Made by a program: the position numbers and the translations under genes. Shown in pieces: positions 54,780-63,263 of a stretch of 64,000 bases of DNA. Under the pieces are notes generated by a model, which saw nothing but the letters and a program-made list of their open reading frames with translations, was not told where the DNA came from and ran no database searches. How positions within the stretch are numbered: position 1 is the first letter of the stretch; the number at the start of each line of letters is the position of its first letter. This DNA is from an uncultured Paludibacter sp. (GTDB lineage Bacteria > Bacteroidota > Bacteroidia > Bacteroidales > Paludibacteraceae): the NCBI GenBank assembly GCA_937927845.1, contig CALFXE010000026.1, positions 1 to 64,000 of the forward strand, written 5' to 3'.

Positions 54780-54809
54780 TATAATCAATTTTAATTGAAT
54801 TATTTTCAT

Positions 54810-54817
54810 TAATTTTG
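54810..54817 (+). promoter_or_regulatory. -7 box of the acyltransferase gene
   Basis: TAATTTTG lies 27 nt upstream of the ATG at 54844 and fits TAnnTTTG; no TTTG at -33. Confidence 0.5.
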
Positions 54818-54843
54818 CTCCGCTAAAATATTTCTGAATAATT

Positions 54844-55662
54844 ATGTCAAAGGATAAAATTCTCAAAATAGATGTAGAGCAAGTTTTTAAAACAAGAGCT
54901 CCAAAGAAAAAAATTCCAAAATTCATTATCAATTATCTCAAAAAGATTATACATCAGGATGAGTTCAACTATTTTTTCGAGACCAATCCTACCTTAAAAA
55001 ATGTTGACTTCATTCAAGGCGCCTTAGATTTTTTAGATATTACCACTACCATTCATGGTAAAGAAAATCTTCCTCCAAAAGACGGTCGTTATATATTTGC
55101 GAGCAATCATCCTTTAGGTGGACTTGACGGTATGATTTTGGGATTACTCGTCGGAAAAGAGTATGATGGAAAGATTAAATTTTTCTCAAATGACTTGATG
55201 ATGTTTCTACATCCTATGAAGGATATGTTTATACCTGTGAATAAATTTGGTTCTCAGACAAAAAAGCATGCTGAAATGATGGACGAATTGTATAGTTCCG
55301 ACAATAATCTTGTTACTTTCCCAGCCGGTATGTGCTCTCGTAAATCAAAAGGAGAAATTTGTGATCTCGAATGGAAAAAGAATTTTATCAGCAAGGCTAT
55401 TCAATACGAAAGAGATGTTGTTCCTATTTATTTTGAAGGTAAAAACTCTAAATTCTTCTACAATTTAGCTAATTTAAGAAAGTTTCTAAAAATAAAATTC
55501 AACATCGAAATGATGTATTTACCGAATGAAATGTTTAAGCAACGCGGCAAGCACTTTACAATCAAGATTGGCAAAGCAATTCCGTGGCAAACATTTGACA
55601 GATCGAAAACACATGCTGAATGGGCTGAATGGATGAAGGAGAAAGTTTATGCAATGCAGTAA
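54844..55662 (+). CDS. PlsC-like acyltransferase (possible glycine-lipid O-acyltransferase)
   Basis: The 272-aa protein belongs to the PlsC/lysophospholipid acyltransferase group: FASNHPLGGLDGMILGLL has the NHxxxxD catalytic motif near residue 88, then IPVNKFG and TFPAGMCSRKSKG in the substrate/phosphate site. It lacks obvious membrane helices. In Bacteroides, relatives act as O-acyltransferases in glycine-lipid synthesis (GlsA); I recall such genes near mraZ but cannot verify it, and no GlsB-like N-acyltransferase is seen here. A phospholipid role is equally possible. Confidence 0.78.
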   Translation: MSKDKILKIDVEQVFKTRAPKKKIPKFIINYLKKIIHQDEFNYFFETNPTLKNVDFIQGALDFLDITTTIHGKENLPPKDGRYIFASNHPLGGLDGMILGLLVGKEYDGKIKFFSNDLMMFLHPMKDMFIPVNKFGSQTKKHAEMMDELYSSDNNLVTFPAGMCSRKSKGEICDLEWKKNFISKAIQYERDVVPIYFEGKNSKFFYNLANLRKFLKIKFNIEMMYLPNEMFKQRGKHFTIKIGKAIPWQTFDRSKTHAEWAEWMKEKVYAMQ

Positions 55663-55677
55663 TTATAATAATCCCAA

Positions 55678-56196
55678 CTACAAATCGAGCAATCCTTCCG
55701 GCAGATCAACATAAATAACTTTTTCAGAATGATCAATCTCTAAAATGTAATCTTCACTTACAGGGATTAAAAGCTCTTCATCATTTTCGTGAACTACAAA
55801 AAGGACATTATCGGTAGAATCATCAATTGCAGTTATAACACCGATAATGCCTTTAGTTTTTTCACTCATTTTATATCCAATAAAAAAATCCGCATTAACT
55901 TCGGCTTCTTCAATATTTTCTATGTATTCTTTCTGAATAAAAATCTGCATCCCGGAAAAATCACGAACCTCATCATCGCTATCAATTCCTTCGAGCTTTA
56001 TTATTGCTGATGTTTGAGCTATCGACCTATACTCCTCTACAACAAAAGGTACAAAACAACCATCTATTTCAATAATAAAAAAAGGTAATTCGTCAAAATC
56101 AAACACATCAACTGAAAAACTAATAGACATATCACCACGTATACCATGTGGTTTGATTATTTTTCCTATAGATACGAGTTGTTCGCTTTTTATCAT
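55678..56196 (-). CDS. rimM: 16S rRNA processing protein RimM
   Basis: RimM helps mature the 30S head and binds ribosomal protein S19. The 172-aa protein starts IKSEQLVSIGKIIKPHGIRG, which is the family signature, and has a C-terminal PRC-barrel domain ending LLIPVSEDYILEIDHSEKVI and VDLPEGLLDL. Length is standard. It is convergent with the acyltransferase gene, 15 nt apart. No trmD or rpsP partner adjoins it here. Confidence 0.94.
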   Translation of the reverse strand: MIKSEQLVSIGKIIKPHGIRGDMSISFSVDVFDFDELPFFIIEIDGCFVPFVVEEYRSIAQTSAIIKLEGIDSDDEVRDFSGMQIFIQKEYIENIEEAEVNADFFIGYKMSEKTKGIIGVITAIDDSTDNVLFVVHENDEELLIPVSEDYILEIDHSEKVIYVDLPEGLLDL

Positions 56197-56233
56197 AATT
56201 TTGTTTATTTTTTGTTTGCATTAATGTGAAACA

Positions 56234-56241
56234 CAAAAGTA
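56234..56241 (-). promoter_or_regulatory. -7 box of rimM
   Basis: TACTTTTG on the minus strand lies about 40 nt upstream of the rimM ATG and fits TAnnTTTG; no TTTG at -33. Confidence 0.5.
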
Positions 56242-56303
56242 GCAAAAAGACTTTTGATAATTAAACATATTCCTAATGCACATATTAAATAATTAAAAAA
56301 CCA

Positions 56304-56311
56304 TATATTTG
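56304..56311 (+). promoter_or_regulatory. -7 box of the DUF4861 gene
   Basis: TATATTTG lies 28 nt upstream of the ATG and fits TAnnTTTG; the -33 region is not consensus. Confidence 0.5.
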
Positions 56312-56338
56312 TATCCGATTAAATAAAACTTAGATGTC

Positions 56339-57523
56339 ATGAAAACATATCTACTTACTTCAATAATCATAATTTGCAATACCATACTTACATTTAGTGC
56401 AAATTTTATTATTACCAACCCCAATCAAGTTGATATTAAAGATGCTCCAGTAGTTGTAGAACTTAGTAAACATAAAAAAATCGGGTTAAATAAGCTTGAG
56501 AACCTTGCAGTATTTATTGATGGGAAACAAGTTTGCAGTCAGCTTGACGACCTAAACAACGACAATATTTTTGATGAATTAGTCTTCATTACTGATTTAA
56601 AAGCAGGAGAAAAGAAAAAAATATCTATCAAAAAAATATCAGATAAAAAGCGTATTAACTGTAAGCAGGAGGTTTACACTCAACTATTATTAAAAGAATC
56701 TGATGGCTCTATTAAGAGTGTCTCTGAAGTTTCTTCCAATAAAAATGATATGTACAATAAGCTTCATCATCATGGAGTGGCTTTCGAATCGGAACTGATA
56801 GCATATAGAATTTATTTTGACAACAAAAGTACTATTGACGTTTATGGTAAGAGAAAATACAGATTAGAGCTTGAAGATACTAAATGGTATCCAACTGACA
56901 AACAACTTTCAGATGGGTACGGTGATGATATTTTATTAGTATCCGATTGGGTTGGAGTTGGCTCACTTAAAGGATTTGAAAACGACAAAATGACTCATAT
57001 AACTAAATTCGATAAGAGAACGCAACGTATTGTGTCGAAAGGGAATATTCGTACAGTAGTAGAAAGTACGGTTGAAGGCTGGGAGTATGAAGGTAAAAAA
57101 ATTAACATCACTATTAGATATATAATGTATGCTCGTCATCGTGATGTAATTGCAGAAGTAATAGCATCTGAAGATATTCAGACATTAGCAACCGGTGTTC
57201 AGCAGATTGGCGGAGGTCAATGTTTCCAAAGCAGCCAGCTTGTTGGTTCATGGGGCAGTTGGCATCCACAACCCGATAAGGTTAAATATCCTAAAGAAAC
57301 AGTTGGATTGGGCTTATACTTACCTAAAGAGTACAATGGCAAAAAAATCATGGATGGTGTGAATAATTTAATTACTTTTCCTTACAAAAAAGGAGAAGTT
57401 TTACGTTTTTACTTTACGACCATCGCTGCAAAAGAAGAACTGAACACTATCGAAAATGCCGATGAGTTTTTTAAATATTTGAATCAATGGAGGATGGGAT
57501 TAAGAGAAATCACTGTTGAGTGA
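56339..57523 (+). CDS. Secreted DUF4861 family protein
   Basis: The 394-aa protein has a signal peptide (residues 1-21, MKTYLLTSIIIICNTILTFS). It matches the DUF4861 family as I know it: LFIDGKQVCSQLDDLNNDN-like start, HHHGVAFESELIAYRIYFDN near residue 142, VGVGSLKGFEND and GVQQIGGGQCFQSSQLVGSW. The family occurs in Bacteroides carbohydrate-use loci and is probably a periplasmic glycan-active or binding protein. No polysaccharide-utilisation genes (SusC/SusD) lie beside it here, so the substrate cannot be inferred. Confidence 0.72.
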   Translation: MKTYLLTSIIIICNTILTFSANFIITNPNQVDIKDAPVVVELSKHKKIGLNKLENLAVFIDGKQVCSQLDDLNNDNIFDELVFITDLKAGEKKKISIKKISDKKRINCKQEVYTQLLLKESDGSIKSVSEVSSNKNDMYNKLHHHGVAFESELIAYRIYFDNKSTIDVYGKRKYRLELEDTKWYPTDKQLSDGYGDDILLVSDWVGVGSLKGFENDKMTHITKFDKRTQRIVSKGNIRTVVESTVEGWEYEGKKINITIRYIMYARHRDVIAEVIASEDIQTLATGVQQIGGGQCFQSSQLVGSWGSWHPQPDKVKYPKETVGLGLYLPKEYNGKKIMDGVNNLITFPYKKGEVLRFYFTTIAAKEELNTIENADEFFKYLNQWRMGLREITVE

Positions 57524-57531
57524 CAATATCC

Positions 57532-57581
57532 TACAAATATCAGAACAGCGATTCTTCACAGAGTCGCTGTTCATATTTGTA
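57532..57581. terminator. Long hairpin between convergent genes
   Basis: Outer arms TACAAATAT and ATATTTGTA and inner arms GAACAGCGA and TCGCTGTTC are all perfect, with a 12-nt loop and a 2-nt bulge. The T-run is weak on both strands, but position between the DUF4861 stop and the stop of the opposite DUF4465-type gene suggests a bidirectional terminator. Confidence 0.7.
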
Positions 57582-57622
57582 ATTTTGAAAACAAACATCT
57601 AATGTTTATTAAACTAAATTTC

Positions 57623-59473
57623 TCATCTTATCATTTTAATCCCATCTTGTGTTGTTATTTTGATAATAAACAATTCGTCAGAAGGCAATTGCATTTCTAT
57701 ATGCTGTATTTTACTGTGCTTGTACAATGTACCGTTTATCCTGTAAATTGAAATATCTCCTCCTAATGGCAAGTTGTACAGGATATTACCCGAACGGTAT
57801 GCTTTTATTGTTTCCGGATTTTTTAGAAGAGTTGAAAGTCCATCTACCTTTTCAACAGTTAGTTTATCCATACAAAACAAAGTGGATGTATTGATACCCC
57901 AGTCTCCTTTATCACTCGAATCCATAGTGAATTGAATGTATGAGACTTCTCCTAATGCCGATAAATCCATCCATTGCCATGTTTCATGTAACTTCCATTG
58001 CGTTGGATTTACCGAGCGATAATCTGCCAAATAAAACTCTGTACTACCTGTTTCTGTTATTCCATCCTCTGCAAATCCTTTGGCAATCAACTTGAAATAA
58101 TCGCCTTGTTCGAATTTGCGAGCAAAAGAATCTCCATTTTTGATGCTGTAATACGACCATGGTGCATTGTTGACATAAACACCTGTAGCTTTATATGTCT
58201 TACCATCATTAAACATAACAAAATTGGATGTTTCAGTAACATTACTTGCATCTTCATCAGTGTACGAACCCCAATATCCTACCAAGAAATTTGAACCTTC
58301 ACCATCAACTCCTCCTTTTGACATATTACCCCATTGGTTTTCAACCCATCCTTGCGAATCCTGTCCATAATCACTATTATCTGCATGATTACTAAGAGTA
58401 AAGCCATCCCAATACATGCCTCCCCATCCACTTCTATGTGAAAAAATAAAATTTTGAGATTCCAAATAAACATCTTCTGTATATGTATCCGACCAATGTG
58501 AGTTTGGCGACAAAGGATTACCTGCAAGCGTTATAGTATTTTCCAAATCTAAAGTGATGTATTTTTCACCTAAAGGTGGATATTGAACAGGTGCTTGCTG
58601 AGGATGTAAATCTACCACACCTGCTACTTCAGTTGATGTCTCGCCTAACCAACCTGCTTCTTGAAGAACTCCTGTATAGACCTTTATGAAATCAATATAA
58701 TCTAAATGTACCGGATTACCACTATCATCCACAGCCCACTCAATCTTAAATCCAATTTTATCATCGGTTGAATTATTCGCATGATTATCGACATAGCCCC
58801 AATCATAAGCCGGCAACTGCCAATTATTTCCACCACCTGTTGCATTATTGTTTAGTTTTGTTCCTTTAAAAGTAAGTGTATTTTCAGCAACCCATAAAGG
58901 ATACATAGTACTTTGTGTTGCAAATGAGATGTGAGTGATGACTCCGTTACCGCCTTGATTATCTGTCCATGCAATATTGCTTTTCTGTCCATCAGGGTCA
59001 GGACGATAATAAGTAATTTCGTAGTCTTTAATGGTCTCCGGCTTATTATATTCGCTACCGGTTAACTCATACCATGGCTCATCAGCATCTGGAACACCAT
59101 TTTTGTTCAAGTCCTGACAAACCATGACGATTCCAGGTTCAGAACTATTCGTAAATGCATTTCCCAAGACCTTAAAATCATATTCTCCTGCCACATTGAC
59201 AATCGGATGATCGAAGCCAACAACCACATAGCCGCCATAAGCCCCTAATCCTAAAAAGCTTTTATTGTCCACAAGCGTATTGTTCGCAAATTGTAACGCA
59301 TTTTCGTATGTATCACTCATGGCTGCTGATGGGAACAAACGATTAATGTGCTGACCGGGTGCCGGTTTATATTCCAAAACTCTGGTAATTTTTTCTGAGT
59401 TTTGCGCATTGCTTAAGCTTACGACTATAGTCATAATAATACTTAAATAAAATGTAATTCTTCTCATTTTCAA
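57623..59473 (-). CDS. DUF4465-type surface protein of the B12 locus with T9SS-like tail
   Basis: The 616-aa protein has an ordinary signal peptide (cleavage near SNAQ). Residues about 30-290 resemble the lipoprotein at 35027 (VLEYKPAPGQHINR, GAYGGYVVVGFDH, LQEAGWLGETSTEV). Residues about 300-540 form a DUF4465-type domain (NSHWSDTYTEDV, GWGGMYWDGFTLSNHADNSD, MDKLTVEK). The last 70 residues (ISIYRINGTLYKHSKI, LFIIKITTQDGIKMIR) look like a T9SS type A sorting domain. DUF4465-type proteins accompany btuB/btuG in Bacteroides, and some (BtuH type) bind cobalamin. I infer surface capture of B12. It follows the btuG-like gene after 158 nt. Confidence 0.78.
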   Translation of the reverse strand: MKMRRITFYLSIIMTIVVSLSNAQNSEKITRVLEYKPAPGQHINRLFPSAAMSDTYENALQFANNTLVDNKSFLGLGAYGGYVVVGFDHPIVNVAGEYDFKVLGNAFTNSSEPGIVMVCQDLNKNGVPDADEPWYELTGSEYNKPETIKDYEITYYRPDPDGQKSNIAWTDNQGGNGVITHISFATQSTMYPLWVAENTLTFKGTKLNNNATGGGNNWQLPAYDWGYVDNHANNSTDDKIGFKIEWAVDDSGNPVHLDYIDFIKVYTGVLQEAGWLGETSTEVAGVVDLHPQQAPVQYPPLGEKYITLDLENTITLAGNPLSPNSHWSDTYTEDVYLESQNFIFSHRSGWGGMYWDGFTLSNHADNSDYGQDSQGWVENQWGNMSKGGVDGEGSNFLVGYWGSYTDEDASNVTETSNFVMFNDGKTYKATGVYVNNAPWSYYSIKNGDSFARKFEQGDYFKLIAKGFAEDGITETGSTEFYLADYRSVNPTQWKLHETWQWMDLSALGEVSYIQFTMDSSDKGDWGINTSTLFCMDKLTVEKVDGLSTLLKNPETIKAYRSGNILYNLPLGGDISIYRINGTLYKHSKIQHIEMQLPSDELFIIKITTQDGIKMIR

Positions 59474-59631
59474 TTGTTTATTTATTTTTATTAGTTTATA
59501 ATTTTGACAAAGAAATAGCTACTCTACATAAAATAGAGTTTTTTAATTTTCGTTTCATACAATTGTTTCTTCCGGAATTACGAAACGAATCAACTATTAT
59601 TTATCGTTGTTTTATCGTTGTTTTTAATCTA

Positions 59632-60729
59632 TCATGGACTTGCAAAAACCACTTTGTTGGGATTAAGTCCTATCTCATTTATTTTGAATCTTAATTTTCC
59701 ATCTCTATTGAAGCAATATACATCTCCCCATACTGTGAAACTCTTGGCATCGGTAATGTAAACATCTCCATTAAAGGGATTTACATCTATACCATAGGGT
59801 GTTGTAATATCAGCATCATCTGTAATAAAATTATCTTTAATTATCTTATCCGTCTTACAATCAAAAACTTTAATCCAACTTGTTTGGGTCGAAAAATCAT
59901 AATTATATATATATGCCGTATCGTTATTTATAGTGAAGTTTAACGCTTGAATATCAGCAAAACTCTCCTCTAATTCATCTGTTTGGGAATTTATTTTATG
60001 CAGCATGTAAGGTGTTGCTCCATAATCACCACGTGTAATAACATACACATCATCTTCACTGTCAGAATGTATCTTTCCCGGATTTCTTGCAACAGTAATT
60101 TTCTTTATCTCTGTAAAAGTCGATAAATCTATTACCGAAACTGTATTATCATAATCAGGAAAGCTCAATCCTCCTGAATTTGAGACATATAACTTGTTAT
60201 TAGCCACACATATACCATCAGGATTTTTACCACATTGTACATAATCTTCAATCAGCATCGATGTAGTATCAATTTTTGCAACTGTCCCATCAAATGAGCA
60301 TACATAGGCTTTCCCATTGTGAAAATCAATATAACGAGGCTCACGAGCTATATCGTTTTCGTTTTTCATAGATATTTGCACAAGGGAAACACCTGTTTTC
60401 AAATCTAAAATCTCAATCTGACTCGAGACATTCACAACAACATAAATCTTTGATCCATAGATAGCTATATCGTTTGCTGTATCTCCTAATCCTCTTTTGT
60501 TTATTTTTAAGAAAAAGTCTGTCTCGACTTCCTGCGTTTTTAAATTGTACTGTGCTAATGTACTGTTATTCAGATTAAACAAGCCTTCCGAAAGTATAAA
60601 AAGCTGTGTAGGCTCAACCACTCCACTATTAGGTTTCGGTCGCTTAACATCTTGCAAATCATCACATGCCACAATCATAATTGTTAATAGAAGCAGTAAT
60701 GCGTTTGATATTTTAAATAGCTTTCTCAT
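59632..60729 (-). CDS. BtuG-like beta-propeller lipoprotein
   Basis: The 365-aa lipoprotein (lipobox IMIVAC near residue 22) has repeated propeller-type blades: LFILSEGLFNLNNSTLAQYN, PDGICVANNKLYVSNSGG, NTVSVIDLSTFTEIKKITV, TTPYGIDVNPFNGDVYITDA. This is the YncE/DUF5074-like pattern of BtuG, the surface lipoprotein that grips vitamin B12 and passes it to BtuB in Bacteroides. It is 6 nt downstream of the receptor gene in the riboswitch-controlled operon, which strongly supports that role. Confidence 0.85.
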   Translation of the reverse strand: MRKLFKISNALLLLLTIMIVACDDLQDVKRPKPNSGVVEPTQLFILSEGLFNLNNSTLAQYNLKTQEVETDFFLKINKRGLGDTANDIAIYGSKIYVVVNVSSQIEILDLKTGVSLVQISMKNENDIAREPRYIDFHNGKAYVCSFDGTVAKIDTTSMLIEDYVQCGKNPDGICVANNKLYVSNSGGLSFPDYDNTVSVIDLSTFTEIKKITVARNPGKIHSDSEDDVYVITRGDYGATPYMLHKINSQTDELEESFADIQALNFTINNDTAYIYNYDFSTQTSWIKVFDCKTDKIIKDNFITDDADITTPYGIDVNPFNGDVYITDAKSFTVWGDVYCFNRDGKLRFKINEIGLNPNKVVFASP

Positions 60730-60735
60730 ATTTCA

Positions 60736-62799
60736 TTAAAATTTTATATTTATTGTTCCTCGTACCGATCGCCCCGGCATTGGAAACCACTTTACAATTG
60801 CATAATTTTCATTTAGGATATTCAAAACCTCTAAATTTAATGAGATTAACTTATCCTTGAATGAGAAATCTTTAGAAGCCGATACACTGTGGTCGCTATA
60901 TCCAGACAAACGATTTTCAGCATAGTTTTGAAATAGCGAATATCTTTTGCCCGACCATAAAACAGAATATGCAATATCAAACCAGGATGTTTCTACAGCA
61001 AATCGTCCTGAGCCTGAAACCCTTGGTGTGTAAGGTATTTGATGACCATAAGTACTGCTTTGTTTGTCGGTTACATCCACCGCTCGCTGATAAGTATATG
61101 TACCACCGGCAACTATGGCAATATCTCTATTAATTTTCATGTGGGTTTCAGCCGTTAAATCTATTCCTGTAATTTCAACTTTTCCTAAATTCAGCATAGT
61201 CCATTTAAACAGGTTTTTGGTGGGCATTGCAACAATTTTATCTTTTACGTTATTTCTATACACATCTGCGGTAATAGAAATCTGCGGTATATTCCCTTTG
61301 AAATCAGATGAATATGTCATGCCAATATTAAATTGATCGGTGTTTTCCGGTCGCAAATTAGCATTCCCAATTCGAGCGTAATATAAATCGTTGAAAGTAG
61401 GTAATCGAAAGATATTTTTGTAAAATGCGCGCCATCTCAAATCGATTTCTGTAAAGGGTTTGTGCGTTATACTTACATATGGTGAGAGTCGATTTTGATT
61501 AGGCGCAGCATTCCCAACAGCTACTTTTTCAACTACTACTGTTGAAAGTAAACTTGCAGTTGCTAAAACATTATTATCGACATATTTAGCAGCTAACACC
61601 GACAACTGACTATAACGCAAGGGCTTAGCAAACTCATTGGTCAGAGCTTCATTTTCAAAGCGCGCAAACATATTATTAACCGAGGCATCTGTAGATAATG
61701 AAAATGACAGTTTATCAAATGCCCTATAAAGTGCCGATGCTGATAGGTAATATTCATTTTGAGTAAAATAGCTTTCTTCATAACCATATGAATTCCAAAC
61801 TACTGTATCTAAATAATGTAAAAACCCATGATGATATTTTGCGTTGATTTGCATAGCAAATTTTTGAGAGAAATCTTTTTCATAATGCGACTGTACAAAA
61901 AAAGTATTATCCCACATACGTTGAGACGTAAATGCTCCTTCATTATACAATATTGTTCCTCCGGGCAACCCACGTTCGGAATTGTAAAAGTATAACTTTA
62001 AATTTGCAGATTCATTTTCTGAAAAAGCTGCATGTAAAGCTGTTTCAATACGAAGATTTTTTACATCAGAATTTTTACGTTTTTCAAGTGAAGTTATACC
62101 ATCACCTAAATAGCTATGTTGCAACACATAAGGATATTCTCCATGTGCAGATAGCCATTCTGCACTTAAAGTAGATGACAGCGTTTTGTTAATCTTTTGC
62201 TGGTACAACAAACTCGGATTTATTAGTCCGAAAGAACCTGTCTTGATACTTACCTTTCCATTGTAAGTCTTTCCTTCTGCAAACTTAGGACTCAGTGTGC
62301 GTATGTTCAATAAAGAGGCAGAAGCAAACAATCGTGCAGGTTGGAAGATATTGTCACTCTGTCCGTTATGTAATGAAAGCACATCAACATTATCCAACGA
62401 AAAGCGCCCTATGTCAATCTGACCAGTCTGACAATCCGTAATTGCAATTCCATCGTAACTCACTGCTGTGTGAGCAGCTCCCAGACTGCGAACCGAAACT
62501 GTTTTCAACCCTCCTATTCCGCCATAATCTTTGACTATAACTCCCGAAAAATACTTAACTGCATCAGAGACATGAAGCACATTGAGTTTTTCTATTTGTG
62601 AAGATGAAAGTATCTGAAGTGGTGAAGATGAGCGGGTTTCTGTATTCCTGTATTGTTCTGTAACTATAACTTCTTCTATATGATAAACCTTTGTTGTATC
62701 GAGCCTTCCATCAGCAAAAATGATAGTCGAAGATATTAAAAACACCTTTAACAAGAAGAATATTCGAACACTAACGCTATTAAAATCAAATAAAAACAT
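60736..62799 (-). CDS. BtuB-like TonB-dependent cobalamin receptor
   Basis: The 687-aa outer-membrane receptor has a signal peptide, a TonB box (EEVIVTEQ), a plug domain (SSPLQILSSSQIEKLNVLHV, KTVSVRSLGAAHTAVSYDGI, TDCQTGQIDIGRFSLDNVDV) and a 22-strand-type barrel ending GTINIKF. The plug matches the Bacteroidetes BtuB pattern. The cobalamin riboswitch upstream points to B12 or another corrinoid as substrate. Energy would come from a TonB such as that at 26043. First gene of the operon. Confidence 0.9.
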   Translation of the reverse strand: MFLFDFNSVSVRIFFLLKVFLISSTIIFADGRLDTTKVYHIEEVIVTEQYRNTETRSSSPLQILSSSQIEKLNVLHVSDAVKYFSGVIVKDYGGIGGLKTVSVRSLGAAHTAVSYDGIAITDCQTGQIDIGRFSLDNVDVLSLHNGQSDNIFQPARLFASASLLNIRTLSPKFAEGKTYNGKVSIKTGSFGLINPSLLYQQKINKTLSSTLSAEWLSAHGEYPYVLQHSYLGDGITSLEKRKNSDVKNLRIETALHAAFSENESANLKLYFYNSERGLPGGTILYNEGAFTSQRMWDNTFFVQSHYEKDFSQKFAMQINAKYHHGFLHYLDTVVWNSYGYEESYFTQNEYYLSASALYRAFDKLSFSLSTDASVNNMFARFENEALTNEFAKPLRYSQLSVLAAKYVDNNVLATASLLSTVVVEKVAVGNAAPNQNRLSPYVSITHKPFTEIDLRWRAFYKNIFRLPTFNDLYYARIGNANLRPENTDQFNIGMTYSSDFKGNIPQISITADVYRNNVKDKIVAMPTKNLFKWTMLNLGKVEITGIDLTAETHMKINRDIAIVAGGTYTYQRAVDVTDKQSSTYGHQIPYTPRVSGSGRFAVETSWFDIAYSVLWSGKRYSLFQNYAENRLSGYSDHSVSASKDFSFKDKLISLNLEVLNILNENYAIVKWFPMPGRSVRGTINIKF

Positions 62800-62956
62800 A
62801 CAATACTATTTGTTTAATCACTTTCCAAATAGCTTGCAGAAAAAGTAAAATCAACACGCAAAAAGTAAAAAATAATTATGCTGTATTGTTTTTAGCTTAT
62901 CCCCGAAAGCTTTAACACATCTATTCCATCAAAATTATGAAAAAGAATATTTTAAT

Positions 62957-63228
62957 GGCAGGTCTTCTGACTTACTCTCGTGATTAAACGCCTTCCCGTT
63001 GATAATTGACTGTTGACAATTGATAATTGACAATGAAAAATTCAGTATCCTTAATCAATTGTCCGCTGTCGGAAAAACAGTGGCAAAAGTGTTGTTTAAT
63101 ACGTTCACTTTAATTGATATTTTTATATTTTCAATTAAAGAAAGAGCTTACAGCAGCGGGTCTGTTCAGGACTTTCACCTGATTCCCTTTTCATCACTTA
63201 ATGCGAAATGCTTAAGTGAACCATTGCG
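62957..63228 (-). ncRNA. Cobalamin riboswitch
   Basis: Read on the minus strand, the aptamer starts at the CACTTAA-TTAAGTG hairpin and continues with AGGGAATCAGGTGAAAGTCC, then ACAGACCCGCTGCTGTAAGC (63163-63147). It goes on with GCCACTG (63084-63078), CGGGAAGGCG (62998-62989) and the B12 box AAGTCAGAAGACCTGCC (62973-62957). These are the conserved blocks of the coenzyme B12 aptamer in the right order. It lies 158 nt upstream of the btuB-like start and should repress the operon when cobalamin is abundant. The arm between GCCACTG and GGGAAGGC is unusually long because it holds a dispersed repeat. Confidence 0.93.
62998..63036. repeat. TTGATAATTGAC repeat inside the riboswitch (family E)
   Basis: TTGATAATTGACTGTTGACA followed by ATTGATAATTGACAATG: three copies of a 10-12 nt word. 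It lies entirely between the GCCACTG and GGGAAGGC blocks of the cobalamin aptamer. Confidence 0.8.
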
Positions 63229-63232
63229 AGTG

Positions 63233-63263
63233 CAAAATTAATAAATTTTTCTTCTTTTCCAAA
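63233..63263 (-). promoter_or_regulatory. Promoter of the cobalamin uptake operon
   Basis: On the minus strand TTTG (63263-63260) is followed after exactly 19 nt by TAATTTTG (63240-63233), a full consensus match. The start site would fall a few nt downstream, immediately before the aptamer. The promoter lies inside the 3' end of the transporter gene that ends at 63238. Confidence 0.8.

Noticed and set aside
54554..54843. A chromosomal replication origin
   Set aside because: DnaA-box-like words and AT-richness are present, but there is no dnaA, dnaN or other origin-linked gene, and the boxes are few and imperfect.
59520..59560. Plus-strand hairpin ACTCTA-TAGAGT with a T run between the btuG-like and DUF4465 genes
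   Set aside because: It has the form of a terminator only for the plus strand, where no gene precedes it; the stem is 6 bp and may be chance.
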